Shown piece after piece: positions 50,726 through 60,211 of a stretch of 64,000 bases of DNA (within the stretch, counting starts at the first letter, position 1; each line of letters starts with the position of its first letter). The notes under the pieces are model-generated. The model did no database searches. It was not told the DNA's origin and saw only the letters and a list, made by a program, of their open reading frames with translations. This DNA is from Nocardioides sp. NBC_00368 (GTDB lineage Bacteria > Actinomycetota > Actinomycetes > Propionibacteriales > Nocardioidaceae). The translations under genes were made by a program, and so were the position numbers. Location of the stretch: NCBI RefSeq assembly GCF_036090055.1, contig NZ_CP107970.1, positions 808,501 through 872,500 of the forward strand, in the 5' to 3' direction.

Positions 50726-51727
50726 ATGACCACCCCCGGCACCCAGGTCGAGATCAGCGAAGTTGCTGTGGAGACCGCGGCTCCCGTGGCCGGTTCCGTC
50801 GTCAGTAAGTCGCCGACCCAGTTGGCGATGGCGCGGTTCCGAGCGGACAAGTTGTCGATGTTCTCGTTCTTCGTGGTGGTCTTCTACCTGATCGCGGCGG
50901 TGCTCGCGCCGATCCTGGTTGCGACCGGCGTGCTCGACCCGTTCTCAAACAACACGGAGCTGATCGACGAGCAGAGCCTCCCGCTGCACCCCTTCGGTGG
51001 GATCTCCTGGGAGCACCCGTTCGGAGTGGAGCCGCGGATCGGACGAGATTCCCTGAGCCGGATCTGGTATGGAATCAGCTTCTCGCTGAGTATCTCGCTG
51101 CTGGCGACGTTGATCGCGGTCACCCTGGGTGTCGTCCTCGGCATCATCGCCGGAACCACCGGCGGATGGGTCGACGCAATCATCGGACGCATCATCGACC
51201 TCACCTTGGCGTTCCCGCAGACCCTCATGCTGCTGGCTCTCTCGACCGTGGCGATCGCGTTCATCACCCAGGTGCTGCACGTGCCGGAAGGACCGACCGC
51301 ACAGTTCGTCTATGTCGTCTCTGTCCTGGGCATCTTCGGGTGGACGAGCACCGCGCGCATCGTGCGTGGCCAGGTGCTGTCGATTCGCGAGCGGGAGTTC
51401 GTCTACGCGGCGAGGCTGCTCGGTGCGGGGCCGGGCCGGATCTACTTCAAGGAGATCCTGCCCAACCTGTGGGCACCGATCCTGGTGCAGTTCACACTGA
51501 TCATGCCGGCATTCATCTCGGCAGAGGCCGCGCTCTCCTACCTCGGTGTCAGCGTGAAGCCGCCGACACCCACGCTGGGCAACGTGCTCACCGACTCGCT
51601 CAGCTTCATGTCGGCCAACTTCACCTACTTCATCATCCCGGCGGTCTTGATCGCGCTGATCGTCGTCTGCTTCAACCTTCTCGGAGATGGCCTGAGGGAC
51701 GCACTGGACCCGAAGTCAGGCCGATGA
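50726..51727 (+). CDS. Oligopeptide/dipeptide ABC permease, DppC type (module 1)
   Basis: Permease of 333 aa with six hydrophobic segments. An N-terminal polar tail of about 45 residues leads into the first helix, and a large first extracytoplasmic loop contains HPFGVEPRIGRDSLSRIWYG, a DppC landmark. The EAA loop is FVYAARLLGAGPGRIYFKEI. The ATG follows GAGGTG. It is followed by its binding protein and DppB-type partner, so gene order is C-A-B-D-F and not the usual A-B-C-D-F. A 215-bp gap separates it from the regulator gene and probably holds its promoter. Confidence 0.93.
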   Translation: MTTPGTQVEISEVAVETAAPVAGSVVSKSPTQLAMARFRADKLSMFSFFVVVFYLIAAVLAPILVATGVLDPFSNNTELIDEQSLPLHPFGGISWEHPFGVEPRIGRDSLSRIWYGISFSLSISLLATLIAVTLGVVLGIIAGTTGGWVDAIIGRIIDLTLAFPQTLMLLALSTVAIAFITQVLHVPEGPTAQFVYVVSVLGIFGWTSTARIVRGQVLSIREREFVYAARLLGAGPGRIYFKEILPNLWAPILVQFTLIMPAFISAEAALSYLGVSVKPPTPTLGNVLTDSLSFMSANFTYFIIPAVLIALIVVCFNLLGDGLRDALDPKSGR

Positions 51728-51815
51728 GCGGATTCACCCCGCTCACCCATTCCTGCCGACGCCGTCGGCGCTGAACGTGCGGCAGTTCGTCGCGCATCCC
51801 AAGGAGGACACGAAA

Positions 51816-53561
51816 ATGGGAAGTAAGTTGAGGAGTGTCGTCGCCGTCGCAGCGTCGGCTGCACTCGGACTCAGCCTGGCTGCTTGTGGGTCGGGGTCCG
51901 ATTCGGACTCCGACGCAGGTGCGGAGGGCACGAAGGGCGGGACGCTGAACTACCTGCTGGGCTCGCCGTGGGAGAGCATGGACCCACAGCGGATCTACCT
52001 GGGCGTTCAGTTGTCGAGCTTCCGCCGCACGGTCTACCGAGGTCTCGTGGCGTTCCCCATGGACGAGGACGAGAAGACCGGTAACACCCCGGTCGCCGAC
52101 CTCGCCACGGACACCGGAACCCCGAACGAGGACTCCACCGAGTGGAAGTTCACGCTCAAGGACGGCATCCAGTGGGAGGACGGCTCCGAGATCACGTGTG
52201 AGGACTTCCGCTACGGCGCCTCGCGTGTGTTCGCGAACGACATCATCACGGGTGGCCCGAACTACATCCTGAGCTACCTCGACGTGCCGCAGAAGGATGG
52301 CGTGCCGACCTACCCGGGTCCGTACAAGGCGACGCCCGCGCAGCAGGCGGAGTTCGACAAGGCCATCGAGTGCGATGGCAAGAACATCACCTACCACTTC
52401 AACAAGCCGTGGGCGGACTTCCCGCTCGCTGCGGCCAGCCTGATGTCGACGGACCCCTACAAGGAGTCCGAGGACGAGGGCGCCAAGAGCCTGTGGAAGG
52501 TGTTCGCCAACGGCCCGTACAAGGTCGAGGGCGGCACCTGGGACAAGAACAAGGGTGCGACCCTGGTTCGCAACGAGAACTACGACGAGAAGACCGACGA
52601 CCCCGACAAGCTCCGTAAGGCGCTTCCGGACGAGATCGCGTTCTCGATCGACGGTTCCGACGAGGCTGCTGAGACGATCAACCGTCGTCTCGTCGCGGAC
52701 GCCGGCGACGACCAGACCGCGATCACCGCGTCGCGCGTCCCGTCCTCGATGATCACTGAGGTGACGGGCCCGGTCGAGGAGCGTTACAAGAACGTCGAGT
52801 CGCCGTACGTGAGCTACCTGGTGCCGAACGCCAAGACGGTCACCAACGTCAAGGTTCGCCAGGCGATCGCGGCGGCGATCGACAAGACCAGCTACATCAA
52901 GGCGCTCGGTGGCGAGAAGTACGCCACCTCCGCCGACTCGCTGATCAACCCGTCGGTCACCGGCTACACCCCGAACCCCGCGTTCAAGGACATCGACGCG
53001 GCAGGCGACGTCGAGGCGGCGAAGGCGCTGCTCGCCGAGTCGGGCGAGAAGACGCCGTACCCGCTGAAGGTCACCTACCAGCAGAGCCCGACCACCGACG
53101 CGGCTTTCGCTGTTCTGAAGAGCAAGTGGGACGAGGCTGGCTTCAAGGTCACGCTCGACCCGCTGACGGACACCTACTACGACGTCATCGGCAAGCCCGA
53201 CAAGGACTCCGACGTCATGTGGGGCGGTTGGGGTGCTGACTGGCCCTCCGCCAACACCGTGCTGCCGCCGCTGTTCGATGGCCGCCCGAACATCTCGGCG
53301 ACCAACTGCAACAACGACTACGGCTGCTACAACAGCAAGGCGTTCAACGCCAAGGTCGACGAGGCCGCGAACGCGACCGACCTCGACGCGCAGACCAAGG
53401 CGCTCCAGGAGGCCGACGCCGTCCTGGGCGAGGAGGTCGCGTACATCCCGCTGGAGGTCACCAAGTTCAACTGGCTCCGCGGTTCCAAGGTGACCGGCTT
53501 CACCACCACGCCGGCGTCTAGCTCCTACCCGGAGCTGGGGCTCATCGGCGTGGAGCAGTGA
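51816..53561 (+). CDS. Oligopeptide ABC substrate-binding lipoprotein (module 1)
   Basis: Family-5 extracellular solute-binding protein of 581 aa. The signal peptide ends in LAACGSGS with lipid Cys24. SBP_bac_5 features follow: GGTLNYLLGSPWESMDP at the start of the mature protein, TEWKFTLKDGIQWEDGSEIT and NVKVRQAIAAAIDKTSY. The start ATG has AAGGAGGA upstream. Such proteins deliver peptides of two to many residues, but also nickel, heme or sugars in some cases. A strong hairpin 35 bases after the stop separates it from the permease gene. Confidence 0.93.
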   Translation: MGSKLRSVVAVAASAALGLSLAACGSGSDSDSDAGAEGTKGGTLNYLLGSPWESMDPQRIYLGVQLSSFRRTVYRGLVAFPMDEDEKTGNTPVADLATDTGTPNEDSTEWKFTLKDGIQWEDGSEITCEDFRYGASRVFANDIITGGPNYILSYLDVPQKDGVPTYPGPYKATPAQQAEFDKAIECDGKNITYHFNKPWADFPLAAASLMSTDPYKESEDEGAKSLWKVFANGPYKVEGGTWDKNKGATLVRNENYDEKTDDPDKLRKALPDEIAFSIDGSDEAAETINRRLVADAGDDQTAITASRVPSSMITEVTGPVEERYKNVESPYVSYLVPNAKTVTNVKVRQAIAAAIDKTSYIKALGGEKYATSADSLINPSVTGYTPNPAFKDIDAAGDVEAAKALLAESGEKTPYPLKVTYQQSPTTDAAFAVLKSKWDEAGFKVTLDPLTDTYYDVIGKPDKDSDVMWGGWGADWPSANTVLPPLFDGRPNISATNCNNDYGCYNSKAFNAKVDEAANATDLDAQTKALQEADAVLGEEVAYIPLEVTKFNWLRGSKVTGFTTTPASSSYPELGLIGVEQ

Positions 53562-53596
53562 TCCTCGACTGAGGTTCGCAGCAACACCATCGTGCT

Positions 53597-53634
53597 AGGT
53601 GGCGGGTGGCCGCAGACGCGGTCACCCGCCACCT
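53597..53634 (+). promoter_or_regulatory. Strong hairpin after binding-protein gene (module 1)
   Basis: AGGTGGCGGGTG and CACCCGCCACCT form a 12-bp perfect outer stem with a further inner stem. No T-run follows. Position between the binding protein and the permease gene fits a partial terminator or mRNA stabiliser that raises binding-protein yield. Confidence 0.55.
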
Positions 53635-53721
53635 GCCAGACACGCCAACAGGCGTGGATCGTCGTGACCGTCCGAGGTCGTGGCGAGTTCTGAAACAGAC
53701 TTGAATGGGAGAGTTCGTCCG

Positions 53722-54738
53722 ATGTGGGCATACGTCGTGCGCCGGTGTCTGGTGGGGATCGTCCTCATCCTGGCGATGACGCTGGTCACCTTTGTGCTGT
53801 TCTTCGCCACGCCGATCGACGCCGCGCGTTACGCGTGTGGCAGGAACTGCAGCGAGGAGCAGCGCGCCATCACTCGTGCGGCGCTGGGATATGACAAGCC
53901 CGTCGCCGAACAGTGGACCGGTTTCATCCAGGGACTTTTCGTAGGCCGGGAGTTCCCGCTCGACGAAGCTCAGCGTGAGGCTGCTCCGGACCAGGTGACC
54001 CACTGTGGTGCACCGTGCCTGGGCTTCTCGCACTTCAACGCGAAGACAGTCAACGAACTGGTCGCCGAAGCGCTGCCGGTCACCATCTCGCTCTCGGTCG
54101 TCGCGCTGGTGTTGTGGCTGATCGGCGGAGTTCTCTTCGGGATCCTGGCCGCGATCAACCAGGGCTCGTTCCTGGATCGTGGGATCGTCGGAGCCACGCT
54201 GGTGATCTACGCGTTCCCAAGTTTCGCGATCGCGGTCTTCCTGCTCAACTACGTGGCGATCAAATGGGGAGTCTTCCCCTACCCGAAGTACACAGAGATA
54301 GCCGACGGCGGCGTCTTCGAATGGTTCGGAAACCTTCTGCTTCCGGCATTCACGCTCGCTCTTCTGTTCCTCGCCGGCTATGTCCGGATGACGCGTGCCT
54401 TCGTTCTGGAGTCGCTGACCGAGGACTACATCCGCACAGCCAACGCCAAGGGACTCAGCGAGTGGAGGGTCGTTGTCAAGCACGCCCTGCGGGCGGCGCT
54501 GACCCCGCTGGTGACGATGGCCGGTCTCGACTTCGCCACGCTGCTCGGTGGCGCGATCATCACCGAGCGGGTGTTCAACTACCCGGGTCTGGGGCTCCTG
54601 ACGATCCAAGCGAATGCCTCCTTGGACCTTCCGATCCTGGTCGGGGTGGTGCTGCTCGCCGGCTCGTTCGTCATCTTCGCGAACATCGTCGTGGATGTTC
54701 TCTATGCCGTCATCGACCCGCGCGTGCGCGTCGCCTGA
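53722..54738 (+). CDS. Oligopeptide ABC permease, DppB type (module 1)
   Basis: Permease of 338 aa with six hydrophobic segments. The first helix begins at WAYVVRRCLVGIVLILAMT, and the EAA loop is DYIRTANAKGLSEWRVVVKH at about residues 237-256. The large extracytoplasmic loop between helices 1 and 2 carries two cysteine pairs, Cys39/Cys43 and Cys95/Cys99 (CGAPC), that recur in the module-2 paralogue and look like disulfides or a metal site. The ATG with GGGAGAG upstream is preferred over an in-frame ATG 14 codons earlier. ATPase genes follow directly. Confidence 0.93.
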   Translation: MWAYVVRRCLVGIVLILAMTLVTFVLFFATPIDAARYACGRNCSEEQRAITRAALGYDKPVAEQWTGFIQGLFVGREFPLDEAQREAAPDQVTHCGAPCLGFSHFNAKTVNELVAEALPVTISLSVVALVLWLIGGVLFGILAAINQGSFLDRGIVGATLVIYAFPSFAIAVFLLNYVAIKWGVFPYPKYTEIADGGVFEWFGNLLLPAFTLALLFLAGYVRMTRAFVLESLTEDYIRTANAKGLSEWRVVVKHALRAALTPLVTMAGLDFATLLGGAIITERVFNYPGLGLLTIQANASLDLPILVGVVLLAGSFVIFANIVVDVLYAVIDPRVRVA

Positions 54739-54753
54739 GGAGGGATCTGAGTC

Positions 54754-55839
54754 ATGACAGAGCTGTCCAACGCTCCCGGGACGACGCCGGCCCAGAGCGG
54801 CGCGTTCCTCTCGGTGCGGGACCTGAAGGTCCACTTCTCCACCTCCGACGGTATCGTCAAGGCGACCGACGGTCTCTCCTTCGACCTCGAGCGTGGCAAG
54901 ACGCTCGGCATCGTCGGTGAGTCCGGTTCCGGCAAGTCGGTCTCCAGTTCGGCGATCATGGGGCTGCACCGCGGCACCAACGCCATCCTCAGCGGCGAGA
55001 TCCTGCTCGAGGGCGTGGACCTGCTCCAGGTGAGCAACGAGGAGATGCGCAAGCGCCGGGGCCGCGACGTGGCGATGATCTTCCAGGACCCGCTCTCCGC
55101 GATGCATCCCTACTACACGGTCGGCAACCAGATCATGGAGGCCTACCAGGTCCATCACGACGTGAGCAAGAGGGACGCGCGCAAACGCGCCATCGAGATG
55201 CTCGACCGCGTCGGCATCCCGCAGCCAGACCGTCGCGTGGACGACTACCCGCACCAGTTCTCCGGCGGTATGCGTCAGCGCGCGATGATCGCGATGGGGC
55301 TGATCAACAACCCCAGTCTGCTCATCGCCGACGAGCCGACCACCGCACTCGATGTGACCGTCCAAGCGCAGATCCTCGACCTGCTCCAGGACCTGCAGCG
55401 TGACTTCGACGCCGCGATCATCATCATCACCCACGACCTCGGTGTGGTGGCCGAGATGGCCGACGACGTGCTCGTGATGTACGCGGGCCGCGCGGTCGAG
55501 TACGGCCCGGGCAAGGAGATCCTCACCCACCCGGAGATGCCCTACACCTGGGGTCTGCTCTCCAGCGTGCCGGATCTGACGGCGTCGACCGAGGCCAAGC
55601 TGATCCCGATCCGGGGCAACCCGCCCTCGCTGCTCAACCCGCCGCCGGGATGCCCCTTCGAGCCGCGTTGCGACCACGTGGCCAAGGTGGGTGGCGACCT
55701 GTGCCGGACTACGCTGCCTGAGCTGGCCCCGGCCAGGAGCGGTGGCAACCACGTCAAGCGTTGCCACATCAAGAACCCCGACGAGGTCTACGAGGCAGAG
55801 ATCCTGCCCGAGATCGCCCCTGACCTGGTGGAGGACTGA
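54754..55839 (+). CDS. Oligopeptide ABC ATP-binding protein, DppD/OppD type
   Basis: ATPase of 361 aa. Walker A is GESGSGKSV, the Q-loop IFQDPLSAMHP, the signature QFSGGMRQR, Walker B LLIADEPTTALD and the switch His in ITHDLGVV. The C-terminal oligopeptide-transporter extension carries four Cys (PFEPRC, DLCRTT, KRCHI and the first CPF), a pattern in which an iron-sulfur cluster has been reported for some actinobacterial OppD-type proteins; I cannot confirm that here. It overlaps the next ATPase by one base (TGATG). Module 2 lacks ATPases, so this pair may serve both. Confidence 0.94.
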   Translation: MTELSNAPGTTPAQSGAFLSVRDLKVHFSTSDGIVKATDGLSFDLERGKTLGIVGESGSGKSVSSSAIMGLHRGTNAILSGEILLEGVDLLQVSNEEMRKRRGRDVAMIFQDPLSAMHPYYTVGNQIMEAYQVHHDVSKRDARKRAIEMLDRVGIPQPDRRVDDYPHQFSGGMRQRAMIAMGLINNPSLLIADEPTTALDVTVQAQILDLLQDLQRDFDAAIIIITHDLGVVAEMADDVLVMYAGRAVEYGPGKEILTHPEMPYTWGLLSSVPDLTASTEAKLIPIRGNPPSLLNPPPGCPFEPRCDHVAKVGGDLCRTTLPELAPARSGGNHVKRCHIKNPDEVYEAEILPEIAPDLVED

Positions 55840-57020
55840 TGAGCGACACCACGACCGCAGCCGCGGTCGCACCGGCGAGCACGGAGAAGGTGCTCTCGGT
55901 CGAGAACCTGAAGATGCACTTCCCGGTCAAGGGCGGCGGCGTGATCCGACGTACGGTCGGACACGTCAAGGCCGTCGACGGGGTCTCCTTCGAGGTTGCC
56001 AAGGGCACCGCACTCGGCCTCGTCGGCGAGTCCGGCTGTGGCAAGTCCACGACCGGACGGATGGTCACGCGGCTCTACAAGCCCACAGACGGTTCGATCA
56101 AGTTCGAGGGCACCGACATCGCCCACTACTCGGGTAGGCAGCTGCACCCGATGCGCCGCGAGATCCAGATGATCTTCCAGGACCCGTCGACGTCGCTGAA
56201 CCCGCGTCACACTGTCGGCTCGATCATCGGCGCTCCGCTGCGGATCCACAACATGGTGCCGAAGGACAAGGTGCTCAGCCGGGTCCAGGAGCTGCTCGAG
56301 ATCGTCGGTCTCAACCCGGAGCACTACAACCGCTACCCGCACGAGTTCTCCGGCGGCCAACGCCAGCGCATCGGGATCGCCCGCGCGCTGACCCTGCAGC
56401 CGAAGCTGCTCGTCGCCGACGAGCCGGTCTCCGCGCTCGACGTGTCGATCCAGGCCCAGGTGATCAACCTTCTGCAGGACCTGCAGAGGGAGTTCGACAT
56501 CTCCTTCCTGTTCATCGCCCATGACCTCGCCATCGTCCGCCACTTCTGCCCCGAGGTCGCGGTGATGTACCTCGGCAAGATCGTGGAGATCGGTGACCGC
56601 GAGTCGATCTACGAGCACGCCCACCACCCCTACACCCAGGCGCTGCTCTCCGCCGTGCCCGACGTGAAGCAGGCCGCGATCGGTGGCCGTCGCGATCGGA
56701 TCCGGCTGCAGGGTGACGTACCGTCGCCGATCAACCCGCCCTCGGGCTGTCACTTCCGCACCCGCTGCGCTTTCGCCAAGGACATCTGCTCCGTGGTCGA
56801 GCCGCCGCTGCTGCAGATCGGCAAGAAGCACAAGGTGGCCTGCCACTTCCCGGGCGAGATCCACCAGCACCCGGAGAAGCCGGTCACCGCGCCGCTCCTG
56901 GGCGTCGACGAGTTCGGCGCCCCGGACCCGGGCGCCAGCCCGGCCGAGGTCCCGGGCGACGGCCCGGGCTACGCCGACACGTGGTACGACCTGGCGAACA
57001 ACTCGCGAGGTCGCGCCTGA
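55839..57020 (+). CDS. Oligopeptide ABC ATP-binding protein, DppF/OppF type
   Basis: Second ATPase, 393 aa. Walker A is GESGCGKST, signature EFSGGQRQR, Walker B LLVADEPVSALD and switch His in IAHDLAIV. The C-terminal extension again has four Cys (GCHFRTRC, ICSVV, ACHFPG). A Pro/Gly-rich tail of about 50 residues ends the protein. It closes the first transcription unit, with a T-rich hairpin terminator 29 bases after the stop. Together with the preceding subunit it would form a heterodimer on the DppB/DppC permease pair. Confidence 0.94.
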   Translation: MSDTTTAAAVAPASTEKVLSVENLKMHFPVKGGGVIRRTVGHVKAVDGVSFEVAKGTALGLVGESGCGKSTTGRMVTRLYKPTDGSIKFEGTDIAHYSGRQLHPMRREIQMIFQDPSTSLNPRHTVGSIIGAPLRIHNMVPKDKVLSRVQELLEIVGLNPEHYNRYPHEFSGGQRQRIGIARALTLQPKLLVADEPVSALDVSIQAQVINLLQDLQREFDISFLFIAHDLAIVRHFCPEVAVMYLGKIVEIGDRESIYEHAHHPYTQALLSAVPDVKQAAIGGRRDRIRLQGDVPSPINPPSGCHFRTRCAFAKDICSVVEPPLLQIGKKHKVACHFPGEIHQHPEKPVTAPLLGVDEFGAPDPGASPAEVPGDGPGYADTWYDLANNSRGRA

Positions 57021-57048
57021 GGATCTCTCGCGTCTCAGTGAGATTACG

Positions 57049-57088
57049 AAAGACGGTCCGCAGCCATCGACTGCGGGCCGTCTTTGTT
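57049..57088 (+). terminator. Rho-independent terminator after module 1
   Basis: A 15-bp stem (57049-57063 with 57071-57085, one G-T pair) around a 7-nt loop is followed by TTTGTT. It closes the first oligopeptide operon and implies that module 2 has its own promoter in the 165 bp that follow. Confidence 0.85.
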
Positions 57089-57253
57089 ACGGATGTGTCA
57101 CACGTCACGTCGGTATCGAACCGTTATCTGTAGGGCCGTCCCAACCGCTGGAACTTGGCATAACTTGAGCCAGCGCGCTGGTTCGGGACTGCGCCAAGTG
57201 ATCCGGTCTTGGGCGAGCCGAGCCTCAAGGCATTCGAACGGAGATCCGAGCGT

Positions 57254-58255
57254 ATGACTGTGTCCGAAGTGATGATCCAGGGCGGGCCTGATCCGGAGAT
57301 CGGCCCGGAGCCGAGGACCGGCGAGGTCGCCGGCCGCTCGCCGATGCGGATCGCCATGGACAGGCTGCTCTCGGACCGGGTCGCGATGGTCTGCGCAGGG
57401 ATCGTGCTGGTCTTCGTCCTGATTGCGATCTTCGCGCCGCTGCTGTGCAAGCTGTTCGGTGTCGAGGTGCGTGCCGGCGACCCGGTCACCGACACCGACT
57501 CGTTCAACTACCCCGTGATCGGACCGCCCAACTACGGGTTCACCTGGGAGGCGCCGCTCGGGCTGGAGCCCAACTCGGGCAACGACCTGCTCGCCGAGTG
57601 GTTCTACGGCGCACGTACGTCCCTGCTGGTCGCCACGGTCGCGACGGTCGTCTCGACCGTCGTAGGGGTGGTCCTCGGCCTGATCGCGGGCTACAGCCGC
57701 GGCTGGGGCGACCGGGTGGTCACGTTCGTGACCGACCTATTCTTGACGCTGCCGTTCCTGCTGGTCGCGATCGCCGTCTCGCCGATGCTCGTGGAGCGTT
57801 GGAAGGAGAACCCGGCGATGCTCGACAACGCCTCCCTGATCGCGCTGATCGTGATCCTCTCGGTGTTCGGGTGGATGGGTCTGGCCCGCCTGATCCGCGG
57901 TGAGGTGGTCTCGCTGCGCGAGCGGGAGTTCATCGAGGCCGCGCGTGTGCTCGGGATGCCGACCCACCGGATCCTGTTCCGGGAGCTGCTACCGAACCTG
58001 GTGGCTCCGATCGTCGTCTCGTTCTCGCTGAGCCTGCCGGCCACGATCGCCGCGGAGGCGACGCTGGCCTACCTCGGCGTCGGCGTCACCGGTCGCCCGT
58101 CGTGGGGTCAGACGATCCTGCGGGCCCAGAACTGGTTCGACGAATACCCCTTGTTCCTCTACGCGCCGATTGTCGGGATCGTGGTCCTGGTTTTCGCGCT
58201 CAACCTGCTCGGAGACGCCATCCGCGACGCCTTCGACCCCAAGTCTTTCCGGTGA
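57254..58255 (+). CDS. Oligopeptide ABC permease, DppC type (module 2)
   Basis: Permease of 333 aa, paralogous to the module-1 DppC gene. The first helix follows a polar tail of about 45 residues. The extracytoplasmic loop carries WEAPLGLEPNSGNDLLAEWFYG, and the EAA loop is FIEAARVLGMPTHRILFREL. The ATG at residue one (TVSEVMIQGG after it) has GGAGAT eight bases upstream; a longer version would add 15 residues. It opens a second C-A-B set, lacking ATPases, after a strong terminator. Confidence 0.93.
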   Translation: MTVSEVMIQGGPDPEIGPEPRTGEVAGRSPMRIAMDRLLSDRVAMVCAGIVLVFVLIAIFAPLLCKLFGVEVRAGDPVTDTDSFNYPVIGPPNYGFTWEAPLGLEPNSGNDLLAEWFYGARTSLLVATVATVVSTVVGVVLGLIAGYSRGWGDRVVTFVTDLFLTLPFLLVAIAVSPMLVERWKENPAMLDNASLIALIVILSVFGWMGLARLIRGEVVSLREREFIEAARVLGMPTHRILFRELLPNLVAPIVVSFSLSLPATIAAEATLAYLGVGVTGRPSWGQTILRAQNWFDEYPLFLYAPIVGIVVLVFALNLLGDAIRDAFDPKSFR

Positions 58256-58302
58256 GCACGTCGTCGGAGAGAGGCATCAACCATGGAAGGTGGAGACCTA
58301 CG

Positions 58303-60114
58303 ATGCGATTGAAGAGAACAGTGATCGCCGCCAGCGCGATCGCTGCGCTGACGCTCACCGCTGCGTGTGGTGGCGGGAGCGGGAGTGGCGAGGACTCGAC
58401 CGGCGAGTTCAAGGCCGGCGGTGGCGCCGGCGCCGGAAAGGACGCCACGGCCGAGGGGCCGCTGGAGATCCCGTCCGACGCCAAGAAGGGCGGCACGATC
58501 ACCGTGCTGTCGAACCAAGCCCCGCACACCCTCGACCCGACCCGGACCTACTACGTCGACTCCGGTGCGATCATGTCCGGTCTGGTGACCCGGTCCCTGA
58601 CGCAGTACGTCTACGACGAGGAGAGCGGCGACTCGGTCCTCGTCCCCGACCTCGCCACCGACCTCGGCCAGGTCTCCGAGGACGGCCTGACCTGGACCTT
58701 CGAGCTCAAGGACGGGCTCAAGTACGAGGACGGCACCGACGTCACCGCCGAGGACGTCGTCTACGGCATCAAGCGCTCCTTCGCCATCGACACGCTGACC
58801 GACGGTCCGACGTACCAGCTGACGTTCTTCAAGGACGGAGACAAGTACAAGGGGCCGTTCGCGGACACCGACGCCGAGCTCCAGAAGCTCCCCGACTACG
58901 ACGCCGGCGCCGGCTGGTACGGCGGTGAGGACTACGACGGCGTCGAGGCCGACGGCAACAAGGTGATCATCCACCTCGCCCAGCCGTTCCCCGAGCTCGA
59001 CTACTACGCCTCGTTCCCGGTCTTCTCGCCGATCCCGAAGGCCAAGGACAAGGACCCGCTGGCCTACGAGAGCCACCCGATGGCGACCGGCCCCTACAAG
59101 TTCGAGTCCTACAAGCCCGGCGTCTCGCTGAAGCTGGTCAAGAACGACCAGTGGGACCCCGACTCCGACCCCGGCCGCTTCCAGGCCGCCGACGCCTTCG
59201 ACTTCCGGTTCGCTCAGGACACCGCGAAGCTCGAGAACCAGATCCTCGGCGACAAGGGCGCGGCGCAGACGATGATGACGTACGACGACGTCACGCCGCC
59301 GACCTACAAGTCGATCAAGGAGAACGCTCCGGACAACCTCATCGAGGGCACCTCGCCGTGCACCTACATGTACCGCCCGGACCAGACCAAGATCAAGGAC
59401 AAGCTGATCCGCGAGGCCATCAGCTGGGCCTACCCCTACCAGGCTGCCTGGAAGGCCTCCGGCGAGATCGTCGGCGTCACCATCCAGCCCGGCACCTCGC
59501 TCCTGCCCCCGGGCACCGCAGGCCGTGTCGAGTACCAGTACCCGAAGGGCCAGGACGGCCAGACCACCGACCCGGAGAAGGCCAAGGCGCTCCTGGAGGA
59601 GGCGGGTGCTGTCGGGTTCGAGCTGAAGTGGCACTACCAGCGTGACGACGAGAACTCGGTGGCCAAGAAGGACCAGATGGTCAAGGGCTTCGAGGCGGCC
59701 GGCTTCAAGGCGACCCCGGTGGCCTCGACCGACGAGACCTACCGCGACGACGAGAGCAACCTGGACGCCCCGGTCAACCTCCGCTACGGCGGCTGGTGCT
59801 CCGACTGGCCCTCGGGTGGCTCGTGGTTCCCGGCGCAGTGGATCGGCTCCAACGCCAACAAGGCGGGTATGCCGAACCCGACCAACTTCAAGGAGGCTGA
59901 CGCCGACGCGAAGCAGGCGGAGATCCTGAAGATGGACGCCGACGAGGTGCCCGCTGCCTGGGGCGAGTTCGACAAGTGGATGCAGGAGACCTACATGGTC
60001 GAGATCAACGCCGGCTACGACGCGAACGCCTTCATCAAGGGCTCGCAGGTCGGCGGGGTCGTCAACGACCCGGTCAAGGGCATGCCGAGCTTCTCCATCA
60101 TGTACCTCAAGTGA
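58303..60114 (+). CDS. Oligopeptide ABC substrate-binding lipoprotein (module 2)
   Basis: SBP_bac_5 lipoprotein of 603 aa. The signal peptide ends in LTAACGGG with lipid Cys22, then a Gly/Ser linker of about 40 residues and KGGTITVLSNQAPHTLDPT. Later segments TWTFELKDGLKYEDGTDVT and LIREAISWAYPYQAAW match the family. The ATG follows GGTGGAG. It differs considerably from the module-1 protein, so the two importers probably bind different cargo. A 14-bp perfect stem starts six bases after its stop. Confidence 0.93.
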   Translation: MRLKRTVIAASAIAALTLTAACGGGSGSGEDSTGEFKAGGGAGAGKDATAEGPLEIPSDAKKGGTITVLSNQAPHTLDPTRTYYVDSGAIMSGLVTRSLTQYVYDEESGDSVLVPDLATDLGQVSEDGLTWTFELKDGLKYEDGTDVTAEDVVYGIKRSFAIDTLTDGPTYQLTFFKDGDKYKGPFADTDAELQKLPDYDAGAGWYGGEDYDGVEADGNKVIIHLAQPFPELDYYASFPVFSPIPKAKDKDPLAYESHPMATGPYKFESYKPGVSLKLVKNDQWDPDSDPGRFQAADAFDFRFAQDTAKLENQILGDKGAAQTMMTYDDVTPPTYKSIKENAPDNLIEGTSPCTYMYRPDQTKIKDKLIREAISWAYPYQAAWKASGEIVGVTIQPGTSLLPPGTAGRVEYQYPKGQDGQTTDPEKAKALLEEAGAVGFELKWHYQRDDENSVAKKDQMVKGFEAAGFKATPVASTDETYRDDESNLDAPVNLRYGGWCSDWPSGGSWFPAQWIGSNANKAGMPNPTNFKEADADAKQAEILKMDADEVPAAWGEFDKWMQETYMVEINAGYDANAFIKGSQVGGVVNDPVKGMPSFSIMYLK

Positions 60115-60120
60115 GGTGAG

Positions 60121-60153
60121 CCGGCCGGCGTGGGTGGTCCCCACGCCGGCCGG
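60121..60153 (+). promoter_or_regulatory. Strong hairpin after binding-protein gene (module 2)
   Basis: CCGGCCGGCGTGGG and CCCACGCCGGCCGG pair perfectly around TGGTC. As in module 1 it lies between the binding-protein stop and the DppB-type permease and lacks a T-run. Confidence 0.6.
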
Positions 60154-60211
60154 ACCCCGGAACCCGGGCCAGCGCCCGCGCCCATCTTCTAGGAAGCGAG
60201 ACCTCCGTCCC

